Of a stretch of 64,000 bases of DNA, positions 1 to 11,330 are shown in pieces (positions within the stretch are counted from its first letter, which is position 1; the number at the start of each line of letters is the position of its first letter). The notes below the pieces were generated by a model. That model was not told the DNA's origin, made no database searches, and saw only the letters and a program-made list of their open reading frames with translations. Source of the stretch: Pseudoscleropodium purum (taxonomy: Eukaryota; Streptophyta; Bryopsida; Hypnales; Brachytheciaceae). Position numbers and translations under genes: made by a program. Location: assembly GCA_963969395.1 (NCBI GenBank), contig OZ017795.1, positions 28,129,063-28,193,062 of the forward strand, read 5' to 3'.

Positions 1-1020
1 CCAACTGTCAATGTCTCCTCAGTTCACCATCTACCTGACTCACCCAACTTTATTTAAATTCCAAACCCAACAACATGGGACGACATCCTAAAGAGAAAAA
101 ATAAAATAAAAAGAAAAAGACCCCAAAGAGAGTGCCTCCCTTTTGCTCCTTTTTTCATTACTTTCACAACATTGACTAGAAATAGATTCTCACCCACTCA
201 GTTCCAAATCCTCATCCACCCCACCCACTCTAAGGAAATTCAAAAACTAAAAAGAAGACTTTAAAATTTCTTTTCCTCCTTTAAAAAGTTATAATAGGTC
301 AAAATGTTTTAAAAAAAAAATCCTAGTTTCAAAGATACCGTATCATATCAAGGTGAGTTCCTGCTGCTGCTGATTATGTGCTCATGATGAGAGTCATTTT
401 TGGCAAATAGTGGAACACTAGATTCTATTGAAGAAAAAGATCTCTTACTTTTTTTTCTTTTCTTTTTCTTTTTTTTATGTTTAAATTTTTTTCTTTTTTG
501 GTCCCCAACTTTTGTTTCTATTTTCAATTTAGAAACAAACTGGAGTGAGTGGACAGACACCCCCTTTGAATTTTTTTTGAATTTTCTATACAAAAGAGAC
601 TATTATTATTATTTTATTGTTGAGTGGAGTCATTCGCTTGTTCTCATTGGTTTCATGATATGCCGGTAATGAGGAAGCCGTTTTCATGGAGATTCGGAGT
701 TGGGTTGTTGTTGGGGATAAGCTTAATGAGGCGTTATTGGATAAATTAAAACTTAATTTATTAAAACCAATGGAAGGGAACGGAATGTTTCTTATTTATT
801 AATTTAAAAATATATATTTTTTGGCACGTATGAGAATGTTCTTATTTTACTATTTTTAGTTTCGTCTTCATAAGTGGGGACCTTATTTGCTTGTTTGGAT
901 GGGGATCTTGCAACCATGATCATTAGGGCCCGGGAGGATTGACGCCCTCGTTGTGTTGCCCTGTAGTTTACCCCTGGAGAAAACATTAGAAGTTTTTAAA
1001 TTTACAACCCTTGAAAAAGA

Positions 1021-1318
1021 ATTCAAATTCTGAATTCATATTTGGAATCGGAGGCCCCCTGAGAAACTAGGAGAGATGAAGAAATACAAAAAATTTGCAG
1101 CACAAAAATTGGGGGCAAGTTTTTACATTTACCATGGTTTGGGTCGGGGCAATGCCTAGAAAGGGGCCAAGGAAAATTGCCCCCTCTATTGCCTTGGCAG
1201 AGGGTAAATGTCAAAAATTGTCCCCTATTTTGCGTCGCTTAAATTTTCTATTTCATGATGTCCTCTAGCTAATTTGAGGTCTTTAATTGCAAATATGAAT
1301 TTAGAATTTGCAAATTTT
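1021..1318. repeat. Foldback (inverted-repeat) member of a dispersed repeat family
   Basis: The segment at about 1021-1140 (aattcatatttgg, later gggggcaagtttttacattta) is matched in inverted orientation by about 1195-1318, so the two arms could fold on each other. The same sequence occurs singly near 5320-5410, 5625-5765 and 57280-57425. Diagnostic shared bits are 'catatttgcaattaaagacc', 'gaagaaata' and 'aaaatagggggcaat'. No open frame is shared. This fits a non-autonomous element such as a MITE, but I could not fix its ends or a target-site duplication. Confidence 0.6.
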
Positions 1319-2059
1319 ATCATATGTGGCAAATCAAATTTTTTAGGGTTTTCTACAAGGGTAAAATATGGGGTAATAGAAGGATCAATCTTCTCTGGCC
1401 CTAGAAGGAGAGGGGTCAATCCTTCCTTACCATGGATGATTGATTCCTTTAGGCATTGCCCCATTGGCCATTGATGTCCATTGATCATATTTGGCAAGGT
1501 TGGAATAAACCTTTTTTTTGCAATTCATACATTATGATCTTATAATGTACGTGATTAAGTGAACTTGTTTTTTTCCACACTTTGCAACAATGGTCTACTA
1601 CACTTTTGTACAATTGAAGTTCAATTTTTTAATTTTTAATGTTCAATTTTGGTGTATGCACCCAAAATTGATAGTTTCTTATTGTTTTTCTTGAAAAAAA
1701 GCATTGGTTGAAATTGACTAGCATGAATTTCAATTCTTCCAACTTAAGATTTCATACCCATGGAACACAAAATGCTTTCCACAAATAGTTAATCCTTCAA
1801 AGGTCTATTGGAATCCATACAGCTACTCAAATTATGCATTTTACAAATATGATCAATCAAATTGGTCATTCAACTTAGGTTCTTAAGTAGTAAATAAAAA
1901 GGTTCATCTACTTTTTCATATTTCCAAACCATCCATTAACTAATTTGCACTCCTTTGAATATTTTGTTTTTATTTTTGGATCAAATAGACAAAGCCATTG
2001 CAAAAATTACAATACCCTTCCTCAACAAGTCAAGCCCTACATGGTAGAGTCAAACTTAG

Positions 2060-2190
2060 ACAATACCATTACATGAGATTTGAGGGCTCTCTATAAGACT
2101 ACAAGTTCCCCAACCCTAAAAACTCTGGGAATGCTATCAACAATGTAATTTAATATGGTCAAGAGAGTGCCATGTCATTTTTCATTCTTT
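2060..2190. repeat. Dispersed repeat, copy A (partner near 7670-7800)
   Basis: Shares 'gatttgagggctct', then '...tggtcaa(g/a)agagtgccatgtcattttt' with about 7670-7800 in the same orientation and spacing, with scattered differences. Non-coding and AT-rich, most likely a fragment of a mobile element. Confidence 0.55.
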
Positions 2191-2454
2191 TTAAACTCAC
2201 TTTTTTTGCATTTTAAGATTTTAATTTAATTCTTTTTTGAATTTTTTTTTATGACAATCGGTTGTTCCTTTAGTGTGGATGAATGGTGAAGGAAACAGGC
2301 CTAAAATAAGATGTTGTTGCCTTCAAATCCCCTCTAATGAATAAGGCTCTTCAAAATTTTTTCATTCAAATCACCATCTTTTATTTATCCAAGTCCATTA
2401 TTAGTATATAGGACTAGGTTTTTTTCATTCTTCATAAATTGCCAAAGTGGTGAT

Positions 2455-2660
2455 ATAAAATGTTGTAGTGGTGCATCAAATTTCAACAATCATATACATA
2501 TTGGATAGAAAAGATCACATTCATACATATCACATGTTCATAATTCTATTTTCATCCACAATCAAGCAATTTCATTCAATATTTTTTTATAATTCAAAGT
2601 TTTTTGGCAAAAAACTTCAAGATTTGTTGCCATGTTTTAGCCAAATTATTTTTTTTGGTG
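2455..2660. repeat. Dispersed repeat, copy A (partner near 47965-48155)
   Basis: Shares 'gaaaagatcacattcatac', 'atatcacatgt' and 'ttagccaaattattttttt' with 47,965-48,155 in the same orientation. The translated frames are similar only because the DNA is; nothing suggests a protein. Confidence 0.6.
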
Positions 2661-4049
2661 CAATTTGGCACTAGAAAGCCAAAAAAAAACTATGTACAAG
2701 ATCCCTTTACATAAATTGGATGAATTTTGGATGAGTGTAATTCAATCATTGTAAACATTTGGATAAAGTGGGTGATAATTTGGTGACAATTACATTACTT
2801 GTGATAATATAAAAATAGTGTAGACCACATTACATTGATTTGATTTGAAATATTATAAACTTCTATATTATTGTGCTTAACAAATTTGCACTTGCAATTT
2901 CAAAATTAATACAAATTAGTGATATCACTATGGGGCCTTTTAAGGTATAAAATCCATTATAGAATTGATCTACTCTTTTAAGGCCTCGATATTGTGTATG
3001 TTTCTTAAAAATATTGAGATCATTTGAAATGAATAAAGTGATTGTTATGGATGTACATTGTGTAGGTTTGGGAAAGAAGAGAGGAATAAGATTTAGTGTC
3101 TATTTTGGACTATTTGAATTATTCATTTCTAAAGTTTGGAACAAATTTAAGTGCTATTGCCTTGTCTTGTATTTATCTGCACGCAAAGCTTTTTTTAAAA
3201 TAATGATAATCCGGTTGGGAGAAGGCACCTATTCTACCCACAACAACACTAGTATAGTTTGAAGTAGTATGGTTTGAGTAGCCCATGAACTTTAATTAAA
3301 CAAACATGTAGCCAAGAATTATAAAATTGTTTAAAATAAGGTGATGACTCAAAATTGCATAGTCATAATGTTTGAAGCTAAAATAAATTGTGTTTTTTTC
3401 TAGACCTTCTCCAATATATAATTACTACTATTTTGACAAAAATGAAGAAACTAATGTTAAAGAATTTCCAATTTTGAAAAAATAAAATAAAATAACAATA
3501 ACAATAATTCTTTTTTTTCAAGATGACACTAATCCCCCCCTTTTGAAAAAGTACAAATTGGTTTAGTTTCAACCTAAGTTTGAAAAGAACTAGTAGCTAC
3601 TTCAAACTTAGTCAAGAAATGGAGAAAAAAAAACCCTAGTTGCACTTTGGAAACATCATAAAAATACATGTGAAAAAATTTACAAAATTCTATTTCAAGT
3701 AGAAAAAATTAGAGAAAATAACCGAATTTTATACTTGAAAAAACCGATTCAATTTGAGAACTCAGAGGAAAATAGTTAGTAAAACTCAAAAAACTTCCCA
3801 AACGTTCGTTTCAACAAAAAAAAAAAAAAAACACTCTTACTTTCAACCTGGTGTTTTAAAAAAAAACTTTCAAACTTTAAAAAAAAATGGGCACTATTGC
3901 AACAACATTCCAAAACATCTTTTTAGCAATGGTCTGATCCCTTGTAATTCCCCTAAAAAAGAAAAAGGAAGAAAAAGGAAAAAAGAAAAGAAAAAGAATA
4001 AAGAAACTACATTCCCAAACTTTGGTGAGAAAATCCCGGTCCCATCATT

Positions 4050-4545
4050 GCGTAACCCACCCACCCCCAAATCCCCCACAGAAACCCACGACTCCTCTTT
4101 CAATGCCCCCTCCCCCCTGTTCCTCTGCCCCGGCGGCCTCAGCCGACCCGGCCCGGCCCACGCCCGGCCCACCAATCCCCGACCCGACCCGACCCGACCC
4201 AGCCCGCCCAACCGACTCCCAGTCCCGCACTCCAGCCCCGCCCCGCCCGCCTTCTCATCAATCCAATCATAGGCGTTGTCAGAAAAGCCAGCGACAAGAT
4301 GAACCCCATCGAGGCCCCATGATGACCTCCGACACCTGTGAGGTCATTATTGGAAAGTCCGCTCCTCGCGAATGGCCCGCGCGTCCCCACGTGCGGCGGT
4401 CCCCCAGTCGCCGACCGCTCCGCCAAGTCAAGCCTGGGCGCGCCCTCCTCCGCGTCATGATTGTGGAGACGGCTGCGTGGCAGGGGTGGTCGGCCATCAC
4501 GGCCTGGGACTCTGCTGCTGGGAGGGGGGAAGTCAGTCAGGCTAG
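4050..4545. other. GC-rich island inside AT-rich DNA
   Basis: About 500 bases are strongly GC-rich, with short runs of CCCGACCCGACC type at about 4140-4240 and many CpG sites at 4330-4500. Long frames exist on both strands, but they are Pro/Arg/Gly-rich by-products of the composition and none looks like a known family. It could be a CpG-rich promoter whose gene is decayed or invisible to me, or an insertion of different origin. Confidence 0.5.
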
Positions 4546-4653
4546 TTATTTATTTATTAGGGGGACGGGGGGGGGGGGAGCAGCAGGCGAGGCCTTTCTT
4601 TGGCCCCTTGTTGCTGGGGGGCAGGAAAGAAAAGAAAAAGAAAAGAAAAGGAG

Positions 4654-4754
4654 TTTGCCTGCCTTGCCTGTTTGCCTGTTTGCCTGTTTGCCTGTTTGCC
4701 TGTTTGCCTGCCTGCCTGCTGCTGAATTTTTTTTTTTTTTTTTTTTTTTTTTTT
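4654..4754. repeat. Octamer microsatellite plus poly-T tract
   Basis: Several tandem copies of the 8-mer CCTGTTTG run from about 4654 to 4722, decaying into CCTG tetramers, followed at once by about 28 T residues (4727-4754). A purine-rich aaagaaaag tract precedes it. Confidence 0.9.
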
Positions 4755-5319
4755 CCTGTCCTTTTGCCGTCAAATGATTATGGGGCCTGTCCCACATGAT
4801 AAAAGCGCCTAGTGACGAATCTTTGCTCGCTTAATCATTCATGGCGGGGCTCTGGCGAAGGGGTAGGGCGCCTCTGGCTTGCCATTTGCTGCTCAGTGAG
4901 GACTGAGGGGGACTGAGGAGGACTGAGGGGGGGGGGAGGGAGGTTCTTTTAATGCAGCAGCAATAGGCTTTTGACCTAATAATTATTAAGCCTGTAAGGA
5001 AAGGACGGGCTGAGTGGTCTTCAACGAAAAGAAATCATCATTTTTTTTTTCTTTCTAATACCGTGGGAATCAATCGCTTCAAAAAAAATAAAATGGAAAA
5101 GTATTCATTGGAAGTCAAACTACTAGAGGAGGAGATGTTGTCCCTTTTCACAATGAAACTTGGAGGATAAATAGATGGAGTTATGTTCTGTATAGGAGAA
5201 TTCTCTGTCGTCCATCGGGCACTTAGAATGTAGGACAACATTACAGGAGTGAGTGAGCGGGAATGTGGCTTGAGAGGAGGGAAGGAATGGATTTGGGATT
5301 TTGAATGCCAAGGTGAATT

Positions 5320-5410
5320 GCAAAGAAAAAATAGCAAATTTCAAACTCATATTTGCAATTAAAGACCCCAAATTAGCTAGGGAGAGGCGTCCAAAACATC
5401 CCCCAAGCCA
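5320..5410. repeat. Dispersed repeat fragment (family of 1021-1318)
   Basis: Contains 'catatttgcaattaaagacc' followed by 'aaattagctag', matching the reverse complement of about 1230-1318 and the copy near 57,290. Confidence 0.55.
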
Positions 5411-5624
5411 TGGCTCAAAATAGAGAGTTTTTTGTTTTGTTTTGTTTTGTTTTTTTAATCCCCAATGAACCCCAAAATTACCGTGTCAAGCCTACTTCAT
5501 GAGCTGGATTTTGTGTCCTCTAGGTGAGTTGGGGGCCCCCTTGTTGCCCTTCGTGTTTTACTACCCTTGGGGAAACTGATTTGGAAATTTTTTTAAACTT
5601 TTGCAACACATGATATATTTTGGA

Positions 5625-5765
5625 AATTTTGAAATTCATATTTGGGCAATCAAAGGACTGTTATTAGGGTGGTGAGGTGAAGAAATACATAAATAAAAGC
5701 AACACAAAATAAGGGGGCAATATTTTTTCCCACAATTATCCTTGGTTGGAGCATCAAGGGAGTCA
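5625..5765. repeat. Dispersed repeat copy (family of 1021-1318)
   Basis: Contains 'aattcatatttgggcaat', 'gaagaaatacataaa' and 'aaaataagggggcaat' in the same order as the copies at 1021 and 57,280. Confidence 0.55.
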
Positions 5766-7669
5766 ATCCTCCCTAACTATTTGTTTTTACACAAATGGAA
5801 TAGAATTTCATTGCAAAAGTAAAAAAATACTTACCAATTAGTTGTCATCTAGTGGCTTGATAGGAAAACAAAACAACCCAATCTCATCGACTCCCTAAAC
5901 ATTTGCATTCTTGCTTGATTGATTGAAATTTTAATTGCTTCCCTAAGAGTGCAATTTGTTTTATTTTATTTTAAAATATTGCCAATGTAGCAATTACTAT
6001 AGGGGTTGTCACACCTTCTTTGAGGAATGAAACTTTTATGAAGAATGAGAAGGTATGGAGTGATAAGAAGAACCAAATAGGAGTCCTCCAAGAAATAGGT
6101 GATGATATCCTTTTTGAGGATGGAGAGTGGGAGAGAAATGGAGGTTGGAGAAACTTCTTCGTGTTTATTCTTCAGCTTTGGAAGGGAGGAGTGATAACCC
6201 CTAATTGTAAGATGAGAAAGTCTACCTTTGCTATTTTGGACTATATTGATCTCCATTGATCCGTTTGAATTATATAATTTACTATAATAATAAAAAATGG
6301 CAAATTCTAGGCCAAGTTTGGATGGAACTGGCAAAAAGTTGATTAAAAAAAGACTCAAATTTTTTATAGGCTTGTCATTGTCCTCTAAACTTGGTTGATT
6401 TATGGTGACAAATCATCAAAAACATTAACACTATCTACTTGCTTGGGTTGGATTGAGTTGTACTTTCTTTTTTGCAATAAATATATCTTTACATTTGCAT
6501 TCCTAAATAAATAAATTCTTGCCTTTGTTTGAGGAAATCCATTCTATGTGTGTATTTTTTAATTTATATATAAATCTAGTTGCATAAAGATCACCCATAC
6601 TTTGTAGTTGAGTAGTGCACCTCTTTTTCAAAGAGCCAATCACCATTCTCATAGGCTCATGTTTACATGCAAATGATGCACAATGGTTCAAATGCTATAG
6701 ATGCAAATAAAAGTAAAGCTTGTGTTAAAAAGAAAAGTGTCTTGCTAGGGGCCAATAGTCTTAAGAATTAATTTTTTATGGCTAGTAGACATGCAACATG
6801 TAGATACTTACAAAGTAATGGCAGTTTTAGATTTTCATGTGGGTAAAATCAAATATAGGATTGTACTAAAGATCATATGATAAGAGATGTACAAAAGTAA
6901 CAAATATTTATTTGGATAGAGATATTTACAATTAGACAATTATTTGTCCTTATTACTGAGGTAAAATGGGATGTTTCATTTTTGTCCCTTTGGTCATTGT
7001 ACATATTTAAATAAATTGGATTCACTATTATTTTTCTTGCAAAACATCAAATCAAATAATTTATCACATGTGTTTCAATCAACTCAATCTAAAGTATAAA
7101 TTTTTACATATGTTTCAACTATTTTTTTTGTAAATTGTTTTGTCCATTTATTGTCATACAAGAGAAAAAAATCTTGCAAAATATTCTATTAGAAACATAT
7201 ACAAAACTTCATTTTTCAGAAAAATGAAGATATTTGGCAAGAAATGTTGACCTTGACTATTGAGTATGATAGCTTTCCATTCTTGTCATTGAGGTAGACT
7301 ATTTTTACAAATATGAATTTTCAATGTGTCTCTTGTAATTTCTTTCATAGATGGAATGGTAATCCCAAAACACTCTTCAATCATTGAAATAATGAATGAA
7401 TCTTTTGCTTGATATATAAAAATTAGACAAAGCAATTCATTAAAGTCATAAAGTGGTGATTTATCAATCCAATTTGAACTATTTCAATGTCAATTTTATG
7501 TTGAATTGTTATAATGAATCCGTGTAAACAATTTTCACTACATTTAAATGCAACATATCCAAATTAATTTCACTACTAAAGGTTGTGACATACTTCTAAA
7601 TCACCCCTTAGTATTCTTGTCTAAAATGAACAACTATTTATTCACAAAAACTTAGAGTTGACTTAGGAT

Positions 7670-7800
7670 ACTTCTATCATTACATAAGATTTGAGGGCTC
7701 TACAAGATTGTGAATTCCCTAACTCTGAAAACACTAAAAACAATGCCAGCTACGTAGTCTAATGTGGTCAAAAGAGTGCCATGTCATTTTTTTTTACATT
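7670..7800. repeat. Dispersed repeat, copy B (partner near 2060-2190)
   Basis: Same orientation as the copy near 2060: 'gatttgagggctctacaag' and '...agagtgccatgtcattttt'. Confidence 0.55.
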
Positions 7801-10800
7801 CCAATTTTTTTAATTTTTAATTTTTAATTTTTTTTACAACAACATGTATTTTCCTTGACAAGGGAACATCAAGAAGAATAGGCTTGAAATGGCCCCCTCT
7901 TGCCCCCACATATCATGTAATGTTTTTCTACTATGGAATTTTCTATTATATTCATATGTATCCAAAACATGCATTCTAGAAGAATATACCCCCCTCTTCC
8001 TTTTGACTATCAAGAATACTCAACAAAATATTTTAGAGATAAGTAATAGAAACTATATTGCAATACTTCTTTAGATAATTCTAAGTATTGTTACCATACT
8101 ATCAACATCTACTAACCATTGTTAGTATTCTACATTATATTACAACATTCATTATTATATAAGGATTGGTCATAAACCCTCTAAAATTTCTACCTTTCAT
8201 TGCTTCATCCTATTCATGAAGGCACAATATAGTTTTACACATTGAAAAATAGCGTTGCTACAAATTTGTTTTTCTTTGTAGAATCTAATATGGCATCAAG
8301 TAAATTCTAATGATTTATTTTCATTGATTTACATTAATGTGATTTTTGTAAATTAGTGTGACGTTCATTTGTTTAAACAAAATCCAAAATTTAGTGTCAC
8401 TCTCATTATTAGTGTGGGAGTCAGCTTGACTTGGGTGATGGGTCTACTGCATGACCACTATATGACCTCGGGAAAGATGAAAAGAAAAAAGCCTTTATTA
8501 TTAACACGGCAAAATTTGATTCCAAGACCAAAAAAAACATTTATGAGTTGAGAGTTGAATTTCGGTTTGAATTTGTGGAGTCCTCCTAGGACCCTGTTTC
8601 CAGTGGTAGAAACAAGATTAAAGAAAAAGAAGCAAAAAAAGATGAAAAAGAAAAAGAAAAAGATTGGGGTCAGGTAGTCTGCAGTGGTCAGCTGGTCCTA
8701 TCACCGAGCACTAGGGATTGCCAATGATTGAGCAGCTTTGGGGTCCTTTTGCCGTGTGTTCCACTTACGACTTAGAATGTGTGTTTTTTTCATTAAAAAA
8801 ATACCTGGGTTTCTTAATTTTGGCACAGCAGAAATAGATTTTTTTTATCTTTTATTTCTTAAAATTTATAGATGTGACGAGAAAAGAGTTGATAGTACGG
8901 AGCTAATAAAGGAGCCCCAAATCTTTGTGGTTGGTTTTGTTGGGTCGAATTCTCTGGCTTTGGCCTCTTGTGACCAATTTAGAAAATTTTAAATTTTTTT
9001 TAAAAGGATGGGGGGATAAACTTTAAGCATGTTTCTGCATGAGCATACTAGGGCCACTTAATAAAGTACTGGGGGCCCCAATGCTGATGAGGGACTGAGT
9101 TGCGCAAGTGGAATTTTCACCCATGCCCACGTTGGTGTACAAGTTTGGGTGACAAGGTGGTGTGGGGGCAATTGCATTGAAAACAACGTCACCATTGGTA
9201 TCACGCCAAAGACACGAATAAAAAAGAACCCCATAAAGTAACCAATAGAGTGTCACGTTGGGGTATGATATAGGTAAGATGACGAGTATCAAGGGTGATC
9301 CAAAGTCCCGGAAAAATATGTACATACGTAGTGGTCATATTCTTCCCGATTCCCGATTCATGGAGGGGGACAATGGATAAGATAGGCAAGGAAGGCAATG
9401 TAATATTAATAATAGACTTAATTCTATTCAATGTAGGAAAAAAATACATACTCCATCCCTCTCAAAATAAATTTGTAATTGTCTTGAGGGTACTCTGATT
9501 GGATTCCAATAGCCATAACTAAGGATCTTTGTATACATCAATTTTTTGGTTTACACATGGCAACTTAGATCATGTTTATACTTATGTAAATGTAATACCA
9601 TCCTTAAGAGATGCTACAAGTGTGAGAAAGCTCATCAAATACTTAATATGAAGGATTTCTCTTCCTTCTTTCGACTATTTTAACTCAATTTTCAATAAGA
9701 GCAACTTGTGCATTATCATTGAAACATATTAGTTGTGGTTTTCTTAAATTGATGTCACCCCTCTTCATGGGGACCTCAATCAATGTTATGTTTTTTTTAC
9801 TTCCTTGAATTATACACTGAAATACTTCTTAAAAAGACAAAAAAATTTACAATGTAAATAAGAACATTTTATATTAATTTCTTCTCAAAGGTAACATCAA
9901 GACGAATTTGAAATCAATTATTATTTTTCAACATGTGAAAGGTGGACTTAATTTTTTTTTGAGATAACAAATAGTTGCATTGCAAAATAAGAGTTCAATT
10001 GGTTTATATAGATGCCCTAGCTATCAATTGTAGTTCACTTCTTGCCTTTCCAACATTCTGTAAATCCAACACAATTAAAAACTCAAGGTCTTCGAAGCAT
10101 CTAGCTTAACATTTTTCGAGCAACTTGGAACCAAATCAATCACATATAAGACAAACTTCTACTAAGATAGGAGGCCTCCATGAACCATCCCTTTATAAGT
10201 TTAATAATTATGTGTCTCATCAATAAAGATACTAATAGAGACATTTCAAGAAACATATAAATCATTCCTAGACAAAGGACATGTTTAAAATTTGCCAAGT
10301 TAGCTTATGGACTTCCTACCTTTACAATATGATCAAGTTTTCTCCAAGACCCAAATCCATTTTTTCTACCCATAAGTCCAAATATTTTCACCCCAAAACT
10401 TTGACAATATAAAGGATGTAAGTTTTTTTTCCTCCCCCGTGTACACATGGTCAATCAATCAATCAATTAGTGCCCTCAAATTGATTTCCGATGGTCCGAA
10501 ACGACCGTCAAACTATCCTGAGTGATGAATAGGTGGTAGGGACTTTTGATGGAATCCACGAGGTTCCCAGTTCAACTTCCCATGTTGACGTTGCTCGTGT
10601 AGATAGGGGCTCTTCACGTTGGTGGACAAGGAGGGGGGGGGGGGTTGTTCCTCCACTTGTTCTTGATGGGGGGAGGTCCACATAGTAGTGTCTGTTGTCG
10701 TAGCTACAACCCTCGAAGGTCGCATGTTTTCAAAAAAAAAACCAAACCAAAAATTCAATTTCCAATGGAACTTACCTCAACTCATTCAATTTTTCGGCTC

Positions 10801-10859
10801 ATTCAAGCGTGTGTGTGTGTGATCATACGTACAACGGTGATGCACTGGATGACTGTCCT

Positions 10860-11330
10860 TCTAAAGCCCCCATCGTCCACCCCGCCCCCCCGGGAACCCC
10901 CCGAGAAGTGGGTGCGTGAAGTTGAAAAGAATGATTTGTTTGTGCAATCAGATGGGGTGATTGCGGAGCCAGGGACAGTTCCACATGCCCAAGTCCGGTA
11001 CTCCCAGGCGAACTCTCAAGTGATGATCCAAACTTTGCCAGGTGAGAGTGGCGTTGCCTCGGTCCCTCGGTCGGTCCGTCGGTCAGTCCGTCCGTCCATC
11101 GGTCTGGTGCGGGCAAGTGGGGAGTATTCCAAAGGCAGCAGGCAGCTGCACTCTCATGAAAGTCTGATTGCTGGGTTCTGGCCACTTCTGAACAAAAGGG
11201 GAAAAAGGGCCCCCCGAGTCCGAGGACGAGTCCGAGGAGTCCAAGTTGGAGTTGTACTTTGGGTCATGTTGAAATTGGGGAGAATAAGTTGCTCGTCTTC
11301 AGCTCGCTCGCTGGACGTGGATGGAATGGC
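10860..11330. other. Second GC-rich island with CGGTC-type simple repeats
   Basis: GC-rich patch bounded by AT-rich DNA. At about 11,057-11,106 it holds tandem CGGTC/CGTCC variants, and at about 11,211-11,245 a repeat of CCGAG. A 240-codon frame crosses it, but its residues (runs of RSVR, RPSI) follow from the simple repeat and no domain is recognisable. I do not call a gene. Confidence 0.45.

Noticed and set aside
3754..4777. Long overlapping open frames on both strands (up to 251 codons)
   Set aside because: They are Pro/Arg/Gly-rich or Cys/Leu-rich products of a GC-rich island and an octamer repeat, with no domain and no splice context.
9449..9480. Stowaway-like terminus (actccatccctctcaaaata)
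   Set aside because: Only one end is visible, with no matching inverted end or TA duplication nearby; a similar gggatggagggag near 62,300 is too far away to pair.
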